Under the pieces are notes generated by a model, which had not been told where the DNA came from, made no database searches, and saw only the letters and a list, made by a program, of their open reading frames with translations. The position numbers were made by a program, and so were the translations under genes. Positions 35,271 to 44,149 of a stretch of 64,000 bases of DNA are shown in pieces. The stretch is from assembly GCA_016192135.1 (NCBI GenBank), contig JACPUR010000001.1:1-64000 (forward strand), written 5' to 3'. Origin of the DNA: Candidatus Tectomicrobia bacterium. Lineage in GTDB: Bacteria > UBA8248. The number at the start of each line of letters is the position of its first letter. Position 1 is the stretch's first letter.

Positions 35271-36050
35271 ATGGCCAAGTCCTTGTTAGCCGAAGGATGC
35301 GTAAATAACTGTGTTTCGCCAGTGAAGATTCATCGGGTGCATTAGCCTGTCAATCGTTCCCGGCCGAAGCTGGTTCCATGGTCCGGACAGCCGACCCGTG
35401 GCAGCGCATCGGCTTATGCCGGGGCTCGGATCATGAGGTCCATGACGAGGGGGAGTAGGTGAGCCTGGTAGCCGCCACGGATGAGGAGGTCGCCGGCCGC
35501 CGGATGTTTGGTCAAGGAAATCCTCCCGCGGGGCGCAGTGGGGACCTCCTGCGGCATGATACGTGAACCCAGGCGAGAATCTTACCCCGATTGCACACCG
35601 GCGGGAGGATCTAAGGACAATGTTTTTATCGAAGCCGGGGCGCCAACCGAAGCGGATGTGACTGGAGGCCATGGGGGCACGGGCGGACCCATCGGTCGTC
35701 TCGGATTTCCATCCGCAGGCCATCGTTGCAGGAGTATCGACCGGCATTACCCATGGGGGGAATTCTGGCGCAGATGCGAGGGTAGGCGGCAATGATCGGT
35801 CTCGGTCGAAACGCCAATTTGCACGCCTGTTCGGCTGATTTATCCTGTTGATTTCTCGCCCCTGCCCGAGTTGCACCCCTTTTCGATAGATTGCCGCAGG
35901 GTTGCCTCTCCTCCCCTTTTCGGGGGCGTGGAAAAAGCGAAATTAAGACAAAAACATTCTGCCGCAGTCGAGAAAAATTTATTCATGTGCCTTCATGCTA
36001 ACATTGACAACCTGCTGTGGAACAAAGTAATTTCTCGGTCGGTTCAGTGA
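35271..36050. other. Long divergent intergenic region upstream of the glycan operon
   Basis: These 780 bases have no supported gene. They contain a 32-base stretch (35467-35498) with 28 identities to the 5' end of the amidohydrolase gene (13679-13710), which reads GDLLIRGGY on the minus strand. They also hold a candidate promoter just before the antiterminator gene. The rest shows no clear structure. Confidence 0.55.
36004..36033 (+). promoter_or_regulatory. Candidate sigma-70-type promoter of the nonulosonate operon
   Basis: TTGACA (36004-36009) is a perfect -35 box. An 18-base spacer leads to a weaker -10-like TAATTT (36028-36033). It lies about 20 bases before the first possible start codon of the NusG-like gene, so the leader would be short. 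Confidence 0.4.
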
Positions 36051-36683
36051 TTGAACACATGGGGATTCGTGGTGCCCGTTGATTTCCCGGGCTCCGGGGT
36101 AGATGCCTTGTCCGTGCTTATGCCAGAAGCCAGGCATTCGTTCTCCCTCCATGAAGCTTGGTCCTCGTGGTTCGTGGTCCATACCCGCAGCCGCCACGAG
36201 GACAAGGTCGTCGATCTCCTTCGCGAAAAACGCATCCCCGTATTCCTCCCCAAGATGCAGGTCTGGAGCCGTCGGCGGGACCGCCGCCTGAAGGTCCAGG
36301 TGCCGCTTTTTCGCGGCTATTTGTTTGTGAATCTTCCCGAGCCGGAATTCAGGTGGTCCAATCTCCTTCAGACTCGCGGAGTGGTGCGTGTCCTGGGGGC
36401 GGGGGGAAAGCCCGTCTCGCTGGTCCAAAGGGAGGTTGAATCCATCCTCCTGATGGTGGCGAGCGGCGCCGACCTCCATCCGCTGGACGCCTTGGTCCGG
36501 GGCGACCGCGTCCGCGTGGTCGATGGGCCGCTGGCCGGGGTGGAGGGGGTGGTTCTCCGCCGGAAGGGGAAAGAGCAGATCGCGGTCTCTATCGATCTTC
36601 TGGCGCGCTCGGTCGCGGTCGATTTGAACGAGAGCCAACTGGAAAGAGTTGGACGTCCAAGACAGCGAAACGCGCACTCGTAA
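36051..36683 (+). CDS. NusG/RfaH-type transcription antiterminator
   Basis: This is a protein of up to 210 residues. The NusG N-terminal domain is clear (WFVVHTRSRHEDKVVDLLREKRIPVFLPKMQ, then PLFRGYLFVN, split here by other residues). The C-terminal KOW-like domain follows (GDRVRVVDGPLAGVEGVVLRRKGK). Specialised NusG paralogues of this kind (RfaH, UpxY, LoaP) sit at the head of long polysaccharide operons and help RNA polymerase read through them. The exact start is unclear: TTG at 36051, GTG at 36072 with GGGG ahead, or ATG at 36120. I found no ops-type element in the short leader. Confidence 0.85.
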   Translation: MNTWGFVVPVDFPGSGVDALSVLMPEARHSFSLHEAWSSWFVVHTRSRHEDKVVDLLREKRIPVFLPKMQVWSRRRDRRLKVQVPLFRGYLFVNLPEPEFRWSNLLQTRGVVRVLGAGGKPVSLVQREVESILLMVASGADLHPLDALVRGDRVRVVDGPLAGVEGVVLRRKGKEQIAVSIDLLARSVAVDLNESQLERVGRPRQRNAHS

Positions 36684-36838
36684 TCTTGAACGCCGGCCAA
36701 GGCCGAGTTCGATGTAAGTCATTTATTTTCAGTTTGTTGCATGTTTTCTTTCATGTAACCGAGAGGGCGGAGCTGTCTCTATTTCCCCATCCGCCGGCCT
36801 ATCATCCGCATCCCATTTCCCTCTCCAAGGAAACCCTG

Positions 36839-37504
36839 TTGCGCAAAGAAGACCTCCACCAATTCCGTCTTATGGAAGAGGTGGAAAAGGAAGGGGGCAT
36901 TGTCACCCAGCGCGATCTGGCGAGGCGTCTCAACGTCTCGCTGGGTCTCACCAACGCGTTCTTGAAGCGGATTGTTCGGAAGGGTTATTTCAAGATCACC
37001 ACGGTCCCGGGACGCACGGTGCGTTACATCCTCACCCCAAAGGGCTTTGCGGAAAAGTCCCGCCTGACGATGGAGTATATTCGCTATTCCCTCGCGCATT
37101 ACCAGGAGATCCGCCACCGGACGAGGCTCTTGGCAAACGTGCTGCGGGAAAAGAACATTCAGCGCGTGGCGATGGTGGGGACGGGCGAGCTGGCAGAGCT
37201 GTTCTATCTGAGCCTTCGAGAAGCGGCTATCGAGGTGATGGTTGTTGTTTCGCTCGGCGCCGAGGAAGGATTTTTCCTCGGCTATCCAATCATGTCTCCC
37301 GACAGCCTTCGTGAATCCTCGGCTGATGCAATCTGCGTGGTGGACATGGATGAGGAGCATTTCGCCTTGTTCCTCTCCCGTGCCGGGGAATTGGGCCTGC
37401 CGAAAGACAAGATCATTCGCGTCGGGGCCAATTCCGGAATGGAAAAGGCACCGACAGGCAAGACCGCGGCGGTCGGTTCACCGTCCGAATCCCATCACAG
37501 ATGA
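36839..37504 (+). CDS. Winged-helix (MarR-like) regulator with Rossmann-like C-terminal domain
   Basis: The N-terminal winged helix is visible in EKEGGIVTQRDLARRLNVSLGLTNAFLKRIVRKGYFK followed by the wing ITTVPGRTVRYILTPKG. After a helical linker comes a nucleotide-binding-like domain (QRVAMVGTGELAELFYLSL, then EVMVVVS). Proteins of this layout are common just behind NusG-like genes in surface-polymer loci. They probably sense a nucleotide-sugar or cofactor. I prefer the TTG at 36839 with AAGG eight bases ahead. The frame opens at 36686 without a good start. The stop overlaps the pseB start as ATGA. Confidence 0.7.
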   Translation: MRKEDLHQFRLMEEVEKEGGIVTQRDLARRLNVSLGLTNAFLKRIVRKGYFKITTVPGRTVRYILTPKGFAEKSRLTMEYIRYSLAHYQEIRHRTRLLANVLREKNIQRVAMVGTGELAELFYLSLREAAIEVMVVVSLGAEEGFFLGYPIMSPDSLRESSADAICVVDMDEEHFALFLSRAGELGLPKDKIIRVGANSGMEKAPTGKTAAVGSPSESHHR

Positions 37505-38496
37505 GCGAGGCAGTGAACTCATTCGACGGAAAATCCATTTTGGTGACCGGGGGCACCGGCTCCTTCGGGCGGAAGTTCACGGAGATAGTTCTGAAGCGAT
37601 ATCATCCTCGGAAGCTGATTATCCTCAGCAGGGATGAGCTCAAGCAGCATGAGATGCGTCAAGTCTTTCCCGATGGAGACGATTCGCCGATGCGCTATTT
37701 CATCGGCGACGTCCGGGACCGCGAAAGGCTCCACCGGGCATTCTACGGCGTGGACATCGTCGTCCATGCCGCCGCGCTGAAGCAGGTCCCCGCGTGCGAG
37801 TACAACCCCTTCGAGGCCGTGCAGACGAACGTCATGGGGGCGCGGAACGTCATCGACGCGGCCACGGATCGCGGGGTACAGAGGGTCCTGGCGCTCAGCA
37901 CGGACAAGGCGGTGAACCCCGTCAACCTCTACGGCGCCACCAAGCTCTGCGCCGAGAAGCTCTTCGTGCAGGGGAACGCCTACTCCGACCTCGACCGCAC
38001 GCGCTTCAGCTGCGCGCGTTACGGCAACGTGATCGGCAGCCGGGGAAGCGTCGTCCCCCTGTTCTTGGAGCAGCGGAAGAATGGCACCGTCACCGTAACG
38101 GACCCCCGGATGACGCGCTTCTGGATCACGTTGGAGGAAGGCGTCAACTTCGTTCTGAACTGCATCGAGAGGATGCAGGGGGGGGAGATTTTCGTCCCTA
38201 AGATCCCAAGCATGGAGATCATGGACCTGGTGCAGGCCCTCGCGCCCGGCTGCAAGGTCAACGAGATCGGCATCCGCCCCGGCGAGAAGCTTCACGAGGT
38301 TCTGCTCTCCGAGGACGAGGCGCGGCATGCCTTCGAGCTTGATGACATGTACATCGTCGTCCCGTCCCATCCGTGGTGGAAGATGCAGGAGATTCCGGGA
38401 GCCAGGCCGGTTCCCGACAACTTCCGCTACACCAGCGACGTAAATCCCCTCCGGCTCTCGACGAAGGAGCTGACCCGCTTGGTCGGACAAGGTTGA
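37501..38496 (+). CDS. pseB: UDP-GlcNAc 4,6-dehydratase (5-inverting), PseB
   Basis: This 331-residue SDR has TGGTGSFGRKF, the catalytic ALSTDKAVNPVNLYGATKL (Asp-Lys replaces the usual acid, a PseB/FlaA1 mark) and RYGNVIGSRGSVVP. PseB removes water from UDP-GlcNAc and inverts C5, giving the 4-keto-6-deoxy-L-sugar that starts pseudaminic acid synthesis. The ATG overlaps the preceding stop by 4 bp, so translation is coupled to the regulator. PseC follows 17 bp downstream. Confidence 0.93.
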   Translation: MSEAVNSFDGKSILVTGGTGSFGRKFTEIVLKRYHPRKLIILSRDELKQHEMRQVFPDGDDSPMRYFIGDVRDRERLHRAFYGVDIVVHAAALKQVPACEYNPFEAVQTNVMGARNVIDAATDRGVQRVLALSTDKAVNPVNLYGATKLCAEKLFVQGNAYSDLDRTRFSCARYGNVIGSRGSVVPLFLEQRKNGTVTVTDPRMTRFWITLEEGVNFVLNCIERMQGGEIFVPKIPSMEIMDLVQALAPGCKVNEIGIRPGEKLHEVLLSEDEARHAFELDDMYIVVPSHPWWKMQEIPGARPVPDNFRYTSDVNPLRLSTKELTRLVGQG

Positions 38497-38513
38497 ACCC
38501 GGGCCGGAGGCAG

Positions 38514-39707
38514 ATGGCGGACCCGCTGGCCATCCACGGCGGCAAGGCCGTCCGCGAAAAGCTGCTCCCCTACGGCCGCCAGTCCGTCGACGAGGAGGAC
38601 ATCCTCGCCGTTGGTGAGGTGCTGCGCTCCGATTGGCTAACCACCGGCCCGAAGGTGGATGAGTTCGAGGAGGCATTCGCCGGGTATGTCGGCACCCGGC
38701 ACGCGGTGAGCTTCAGTTCCGGGACGGCGGCGCTCCACGGAGCGGTCTTCGCCGCGGACCTCGGGCCCGGGGACGAGGCGGTGACCACCCCGATTACATT
38801 CTGCGCGACGGCGAACTGCCTCCTCTACCAGGGCGCTTCGCCGGTCTTCGCCGACGTGAGCCCCGACACGCTGAACCTCGATCCTGACGGACTGACGCGC
38901 CGTATTACCCCTCGGACGAGGGCGATCCTCCCGGTGGACTATGCGGGCCATCCGGCGGACCTCGGGCCCATCATGGAGCTGGCCGGGCGGCACGGCCTGA
39001 CGGTCATCGAGGACGGATGCCACGCCCTGGGCGCCGAGCTGGGCGGGCGCCGGGTCGGCCGGCTGAGCCACATGACCGTATTCAGCTTCCACCCGGTCAA
39101 GCACCTCACCACCGGGGAAGGCGGGATGGTGGCGACGGACGACGAGCGTTTCGCCCGCCGGCTCCGCCTCTTCCGCAACCACGGGATCGACAGCGACGCC
39201 CGGGACCGCCAGTCCCGGGGCGAGTGGTTCTACGAGATGGTGGACCTCGGCTGGAACTACCGCCTGACCGACATCGGGTGCGCGCTTGGGCTGGTTCAGC
39301 TCCGGAAGCTGGACCGCAACCTGGCGCGGCGGCGGGAGATCGCGGCCGCCTACACTGAGGCGTTCCGGAAGATGGAGGGCATGGCTCCTCCTGCGGTCCG
39401 GCCGGGGGCGAATCCGGCTTGGCACCTCTATCCGGTGCGCATTGAGCCGGACAAGCTTGCCGTCGGCCGGCGGGAGATCTTCCGCGCCCTGCGGGCGGAG
39501 GGCCTGGGCGTGAACGTGCACTACATCCCGGTCCATCTCCACCCGTATTACCGGGACAAGCGGGGCCACCGGAAGGGGGAGTGCCCCGTCGCCGAGGACG
39601 CCTATGAGCGCCTGATCTCCCTGCCTATCTTCCACGGCATGACGGACCAGGACGCCGAAGACGTCGTGCATGCCATGGGCAAGGTGATGGAGCACTATGT
39701 CCGGTAG
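38514..39707 (+). CDS. pseC: UDP-4-amino-4,6-dideoxy-N-acetyl-beta-L-altrosamine transaminase, PseC
   Basis: This is a 397-residue DegT-type PLP enzyme. LLPYGRQSVDEEDILAVGEV and SDWLTTGPKVDEFE are characteristic of PseC. The PLP Lys is in FSFHPVKHLTTGEGGM, and GVNVHYIPVHLHPYYR closes the domain. It uses the PseB product and glutamate to make the 4-amino sugar. The ATG at 38514 has CGGAGG three bases ahead. The frame opens earlier inside pseB but that part has no similarity. Its 3' end overlaps the next gene by 11 bp. Confidence 0.93.
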   Translation: MADPLAIHGGKAVREKLLPYGRQSVDEEDILAVGEVLRSDWLTTGPKVDEFEEAFAGYVGTRHAVSFSSGTAALHGAVFAADLGPGDEAVTTPITFCATANCLLYQGASPVFADVSPDTLNLDPDGLTRRITPRTRAILPVDYAGHPADLGPIMELAGRHGLTVIEDGCHALGAELGGRRVGRLSHMTVFSFHPVKHLTTGEGGMVATDDERFARRLRLFRNHGIDSDARDRQSRGEWFYEMVDLGWNYRLTDIGCALGLVQLRKLDRNLARRREIAAAYTEAFRKMEGMAPPAVRPGANPAWHLYPVRIEPDKLAVGRREIFRALRAEGLGVNVHYIPVHLHPYYRDKRGHRKGECPVAEDAYERLISLPIFHGMTDQDAEDVVHAMGKVMEHYVR

Positions 39708-40701
39708 CCTCGCCCTTCGGTTTCTGGTCGCCGGCTGCGGGTCCGTCGGAAAGCGCCACCTCCGGAACCTTCGGACGCTCGGCGTGACGGACCTCCTGAC
39801 GTTCGATGTCCTGGCCGAGCGGTGCCGCGAGGCGTCGGCGGAGCTTGGCGTGGAGGCCGTGGCCAGCCTGGAGGAGGCTTGGGCGCGCGGGGTGGATGCC
39901 GTTCTGGTGACGGTCCCCACCCGTGAGCATTATCCGTTGGCGCTCGAGGCCGCGCGGCAGGGCTGTCACCTGTTCATCGAAAAGCCTCTGTCGGACCGCC
40001 TGGAGGGCCTGGACGCTCTGGCCGGGATCGCGGCGGAGAAGAGGCTCATCGCCCTGGTCGGCTGCAACATGCGCTTCCATCCCGGCCCCGCCGCCGTGAA
40101 GCGCCTCCTGGACGAGGGGGCCATCGGAGCCCCCGTTGCCGCCCGGCTCCAAACGGGCTCCTACCTGCCGGACTGGCGGCCAAGCGTGGATTACCGCCAG
40201 AGCTACAGCGCGTCGGCCGAGGGCGGGGGTGGCGCGGTCCTCGACTGCATCCACGAAATTGACCTGGCTCTCTGGTATTTCGGCCCGGCCGAGGTCGCGG
40301 GCGCCGCGGTTCTCCCGGCCGAGAGCCTCGGATTGGACGTGGACGGGCTGGCCGAAATGCTGCTCCGGCATCATTCAGGCGTGCTTTCGAGCGTCCATCT
40401 CAACTTCGTCCAGCGTGACTACCGGCGCGTCTGCCAGATCATCGGCACCGAGGGAACCCTGTACTGGGACTTCGAAGAAGAGGCCGTCCGGTGCTACCGC
40501 CCGAAGGAAGGATGGCAAGCGTTCCCCCAGCCGGCCGGGTGGGAGCTGAACCGGATGTACCTGGACGAGATGCGCCATTTTCTGGCCTGCCTCGTCGGCG
40601 AGGAGAAGCCCCATGTGGACGTGACCGGGGGGTGGCGTGCACTGGAAATCGCCCTGGCGGCGAAGGCCTGGCCCGGCGCGCGCCCGGTGGTGGGGGCATA
40701 G
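39697..40701 (+). CDS. Gfo/Idh/MocA-family oxidoreductase (first of three)
   Basis: This is a 334-residue NAD(P)-dependent oxidoreductase with the N-terminal loop LVAGCGSVGKRHLRNL. The family's catalytic Lys is in HLFIEKPLSD and the C-terminal domain has GGAVLDCIHEIDLALWYFG. The gene starts inside the end of pseC, so it belongs to the same operon. Oxidoreductases in nonulosonate clusters can oxidise a sugar hydroxyl or reduce a keto group. The substrate is not readable from sequence, but its place between PseC and the cytidylyltransferase suggests an extra step on the amino sugar. Confidence 0.85.
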   Translation: MSGSLALRFLVAGCGSVGKRHLRNLRTLGVTDLLTFDVLAERCREASAELGVEAVASLEEAWARGVDAVLVTVPTREHYPLALEAARQGCHLFIEKPLSDRLEGLDALAGIAAEKRLIALVGCNMRFHPGPAAVKRLLDEGAIGAPVAARLQTGSYLPDWRPSVDYRQSYSASAEGGGGAVLDCIHEIDLALWYFGPAEVAGAAVLPAESLGLDVDGLAEMLLRHHSGVLSSVHLNFVQRDYRRVCQIIGTEGTLYWDFEEEAVRCYRPKEGWQAFPQPAGWELNRMYLDEMRHFLACLVGEEKPHVDVTGGWRALEIALAAKAWPGARPVVGA

Positions 40702-40710
40702 GAATCCGTG

Positions 40711-40832
40711 ATGGGGAAGCCGAAGGTCGTCGCCACCGTCCAGGCCCGGATGGGCGCCACGCGCCTTCCGGGCAGGTGCTCGCCGAGATCTCCGGCCGCC
40801 CCATGCTCTGGTACGTCGTGGAGGAGGCCCGG
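40711..40832 (+). pseudogene. Frameshifted N-terminal remnant of an SpsF-like cytidylyltransferase
   Basis: Starting at an ATG it reads MGKPKVVATVQARMGATRLPG. After one missing base near 40773 the frame shifts to QVLAEISGRPMLWYVVEEAR. The unbroken gene at 56676 begins MKVVATIEARMTSKRLPGKVL in the same way. One base lost from a GGCAAGG-type run explains the break. The remnant is directly joined to the complete paralogue starting at 40833. Confidence 0.75.
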
Positions 40833-41642
40833 ATGGCGGCGGAATTGAAGATAGGTGCCCTCGTTCCCGTCCGGCTTGCCTCGGAACGGCTACCCCGGAA
40901 GGCACTTCAGCCTATCGCTGGACGGCCGGTGATCGTGCATCTCTTGGATCGCTTCTGTGCGTCTAAATTCCTCGCACCCGAGCGGGTGGTGGTGTGCACT
41001 ACCGAGGAGCGGGAGGACGACCCGCTTGTGCCTGTTGCTGAGGCGGCCGGGGTATCCGTCTTTCGCGGCAGCCGGGACGATATCATCGACCGCTTCCACC
41101 GGGCAGTGGAGCACTTCGGCTTCGGCGCTGTCATCCAGGCGGATGGAGACGACCCGTGCACCGACCCCGCATACATGGACCTGTGCATGGAGCGCCTGCT
41201 GGCGGATCCCTCGCTGGATATCGTTTTCGGGGAGGAATTGCCCCTCGGGCTGGCCTCCAAGGCGATCCGGGCCTCCGCCATCCGGAAGGTCCGGGAGCAT
41301 TACCTGACGGAACGGAACGACACCGGCTTCATCTACTACTTCACCAAGACCGGGCTGTGCCGGGTGGACAAGGTTCGTCCCGTTTCCGAGGCGCACCGCC
41401 ACGAGACAGCCCGCCTGACCTTGGATTACCCGGAGGATCTGATGTTTTTTCAGGCTCTTTTCGACGAGCTCTATGAGGAGGGGAAGGTTTTCGGAGTTGG
41501 CGAGATCGTCGCATTGCTGCGCCGCAGGCCCGATCTTCTCGCGATCAATGCGGGGCTCGCTGAGCGCTACATGAAGCGAACGCGCGAATTGGCTCGGCTC
41601 GAGTACCGAGTGGATGGGCAGGTTCACAAGGTGCAGGTCTGA
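40833..41642 (+). CDS. SpsF-like acylneuraminate cytidylyltransferase family protein
   Basis: This is a 269-residue nucleotidyltransferase. The N-terminal nucleotide loop is IGALVPVRLASERLPRKALQPIAG. VVVCTTEEREDDPLVPVA and RGSRDDIIDRFHRAVEH with VIQADGDDP follow, the blocks of the SpsF/CMP-NeuAc-synthetase-like family. The ATG at 40833 has GGAGGAGG five to six bases ahead. It may activate the pseudaminate-type sugar (PseF role) or a precursor sugar phosphate as in GDP-sugar routes. A paralogue lies at 56676-57467. The frame runs in from an upstream fossil of another family member. Confidence 0.8.
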   Translation: MAAELKIGALVPVRLASERLPRKALQPIAGRPVIVHLLDRFCASKFLAPERVVVCTTEEREDDPLVPVAEAAGVSVFRGSRDDIIDRFHRAVEHFGFGAVIQADGDDPCTDPAYMDLCMERLLADPSLDIVFGEELPLGLASKAIRASAIRKVREHYLTERNDTGFIYYFTKTGLCRVDKVRPVSEAHRHETARLTLDYPEDLMFFQALFDELYEEGKVFGVGEIVALLRRRPDLLAINAGLAERYMKRTRELARLEYRVDGQVHKVQV

Positions 41643-42688
41643 TGCGCTACGGGGTGGTGGGTCTGGGCTCCATGGGCAGCCGGCGGGTGCGCTGTCTTGC
41701 GGCGCTGGGCCGCGAGGTTGTGGGGTTTGATATCCGTCCCGACCGGATGAGAAGCGCAGAGGAGCGGTTTGGCATCCGCACGGCGGAGAGTTTCGAGGCG
41801 ATGCTCCGGCTCGAACCAGAGGCCCTCGTGATCTCCACCCCTCCGGACCAACATTTGCCTTATTACGAACGCGCTTGCGCCCTGGGGCTTCCGTATTTCA
41901 GCGAGGCAAGCATCTTCGTCCCCCGAGCGGAATGGTTCGCCACCCGCGAGAAGGAAAAGGGAGCCAAGGGCTATCCCTCGGCAACGTGGCGGTTCTACCC
42001 TTGGCTGCGTGAGCTCCACCGGCAGCTCCGGCACGAGGGGCGGCCTCGTGTGCATACGGTCCACTACGCCTACGGAGGTTTTCTGCCCCGCTGGCACCCC
42101 TGGGAGCCTTACGAAGACTTCTACGCCGGCCGCGAGCGCAAGACCTGCGCTGCCCGGGAGACGGTTCCCTTCGATCTCGAGTGGCTATGCTGGATCTTCG
42201 GCCCGGTGCGGGCGGTCTCCTGCGCGTATGGACGGACGGCGGAGTGGCGGACCGACATCGACGATACCTATCTCCTCCTGCTCGAGTTCGAATCGGGATT
42301 GCTCGGAACGATGACGGCCGAACTGCATCAGGTCGCCCCGTTCCGCAGCGCCCGGGTGGGCTGCGAGGGGATGAGCTTCGAGCTCGATTTCACGACCCAC
42401 AAATTGCGTACTTGGGGGCAGGAGGAGGCGCAAGGGCGCATACTGAAGCCTGCGGAATCGGAGGGGTCCGAGAATTTCGACTTCGAGCGGGTCTACATGG
42501 CCGAGTCGAGCGCCTTCGTCGATGCGATGGAGGGCCGTTCAACCTACCCCAAGACGTGGGTTGAGGAGCGGCATCTTTCCAATGTCCTCTACGCGGCGGA
42601 GGAGAGCTGGCGCCGGAGGGCATGGGTGGATGTAGCCGAAGCTGAGAGCGCCCACGACGGATGTTCGTGGATAGAGGTGGATAGCTGA
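41642..42688 (+). CDS. Gfo/Idh/MocA-family oxidoreductase (second)
   Basis: This is a 348-residue protein with the cofactor loop YGVVGLGSMGSRRVRCL and the acid ending the second strand (VVGFDIRPDR). The catalytic Lys position is a Ser here: YFSEASIFVPR replaces the usual EKP. Oxidoreductase activity may therefore be altered or lost. The C-terminal half has the beta-sheet of the family (LLLLEFESGLLGTMTAEL). The ATG shares a base with the preceding stop (TGATG). It could be a dedicated keto-reductase or a non-catalytic partner of the first member. Confidence 0.8.
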   Translation: MRYGVVGLGSMGSRRVRCLAALGREVVGFDIRPDRMRSAEERFGIRTAESFEAMLRLEPEALVISTPPDQHLPYYERACALGLPYFSEASIFVPRAEWFATREKEKGAKGYPSATWRFYPWLRELHRQLRHEGRPRVHTVHYAYGGFLPRWHPWEPYEDFYAGRERKTCAARETVPFDLEWLCWIFGPVRAVSCAYGRTAEWRTDIDDTYLLLLEFESGLLGTMTAELHQVAPFRSARVGCEGMSFELDFTTHKLRTWGQEEAQGRILKPAESEGSENFDFERVYMAESSAFVDAMEGRSTYPKTWVEERHLSNVLYAAEESWRRRAWVDVAEAESAHDGCSWIEVDS

Positions 42689-42754
42689 TGATGTTTCCGC
42701 GCCGTCTGTGCCCGGCCGGGCGCGGCGAACGGCGCCTTCTGCCAGCCGGATGTA

Positions 42755-44149
42755 TTGCGATTGCTTGACCAGGAGCCTGCCTTGGGGAATCTCAACGCCG
42801 CGGCGATCCGCAACGAGGGTTACTACAAGTCGCTGGCCGCGGAGCCGCCCATCCCTCCGCGCGATCGGAGCCTGGCCCGCTCCCTCGCGCTGAAGGCGAA
42901 GGCTGAGTCGCTCATCCCCTCCTGCTCGCAGACCTTCAGCAAGGGGCCGACCCAGTTCGTGCAGGGGGTAGCGCCGGTGTTCCTTGCCCGCGGCAAGGGG
43001 AGCCGGGTGTGGGACGTGGACGGAAACGAGTACATCGATTTCCCCATGGCCCTCGGCGCCATCATTCTGGGGCACGGCTACCCCGCCGTGGACGAGGCGG
43101 TTAGGCGCCAGATGGAGGAGGGGAGCACCTTTTCCCTCCCCCATCCCCTCGAGGTGGAGCTCGCCGAGCTTCTCACCGGGGTCATCCCCGGCGCGGAGAT
43201 GGTACGGTTCGGCAAGAATGGCTCGGACGCAACCTCCGGGGCGGTGCGAGTCGCCCGCGCGGTCACGGGGCGGGAGGTGATCGCCTGCTGCGGCTACCAC
43301 GGCTGGCAGGACTGGTACATCGGGACGACCACCCGATCCAAGGGCGTGCCGAAGACGGTCCGGGAGCTGACCGTCCCCTTCGAGTACAACTCGCTGGAGG
43401 GCCTCGAGTGGATTTTCGAGGCGCATCCCGGCCAAGTGGCCGCGGTCGTCATGGAGCCGGTCGGGGTGGTGGAGCCGCGGGAGGGTTTCCTGGCGGCTGT
43501 GCGCGACCTCGCCCGGCGGGAGGGGGCGCTCCTCGTCTTCGACGAGATCGTCACGGGCTTCCGGGTGGCCCTGGGCGGGGCCGCGGCGCACTACGGCGTG
43601 ACGCCCGACCTCACGTGCATCGGCAAGGCCATGGCGAACGGATTCCCCATCTCGGCGGTCGTGGGACGGCGGGAGATCATGGAGGCGTTCGACGAGATCT
43701 TCTTCTCCTTCACCTTCGGCGGCGAGGCGCTCTCCCTGGCGGCGGCCCTCGCAACGATCCGCGAGATCCAGGACAAGGGCGTGATCCCCTACCTGTGGGG
43801 CCAGGGACGGAAGCTGAAGGATGGCTACAACGCCCTGGCGAGGGAGTACGGCATCGAACGCTTCACCCAATGCATCGGTATCCCGCCACGCACCGTCATG
43901 ACGTTCCGGGACGAAGCAGGAGCGGAGTCACTTCTCTTCAAGAGCCTCTTCCAGCAGGAGTGCCTCAAGCGGGGGGTGCTCTACTCCGGCGGCCAGAACA
44001 TGTGCTTCAGCCACACGGAGGAAGACATCGAGCACACCCTGCGGGCCTACCGGGCGGCGATGGAGGTACTGGCCGCGGCCATCGAGCGCGGCGACGCGCG
44101 CAGCCGGCTGGAGGGAGAGCCCGTGCAGCCCGTCTTCCGGAGGGCCTAG
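42755..44149 (+). CDS. Class III aminotransferase (GSA-aminotransferase-like)
   Basis: This 464-residue PLP enzyme resembles glutamate-1-semialdehyde aminomutases. It has GKGSRVWDVDGNEYIDFPMALGAIILGH, the GSDATSGAVRVAR cofactor block, LLVFDEIVTGFRVALGG with the conserved Asp, and the PLP Lys in LTCIGKAMANGFP. A TTG at 42755 opens the frame; the true start may be further in. It is not a member of the known pseudaminate pathway, so it may add an extra amino group or make an unusual amino-acyl donor. The end overlaps the next gene by one base. Confidence 0.88.
   Translation: MRLLDQEPALGNLNAAAIRNEGYYKSLAAEPPIPPRDRSLARSLALKAKAESLIPSCSQTFSKGPTQFVQGVAPVFLARGKGSRVWDVDGNEYIDFPMALGAIILGHGYPAVDEAVRRQMEEGSTFSLPHPLEVELAELLTGVIPGAEMVRFGKNGSDATSGAVRVARAVTGREVIACCGYHGWQDWYIGTTTRSKGVPKTVRELTVPFEYNSLEGLEWIFEAHPGQVAAVVMEPVGVVEPREGFLAAVRDLARREGALLVFDEIVTGFRVALGGAAAHYGVTPDLTCIGKAMANGFPISAVVGRREIMEAFDEIFFSFTFGGEALSLAAALATIREIQDKGVIPYLWGQGRKLKDGYNALAREYGIERFTQCIGIPPRTVMTFRDEAGAESLLFKSLFQQECLKRGVLYSGGQNMCFSHTEEDIEHTLRAYRAAMEVLAAAIERGDARSRLEGEPVQPVFRRA

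Noticed and set aside
36010-36050. An ops or JUMPstart-type element ahead of the NusG-like gene
   Set aside because: I searched by eye for GGCGGTAGCGTG-like sequence on both strands of the leader and upstream kilobase and saw none.
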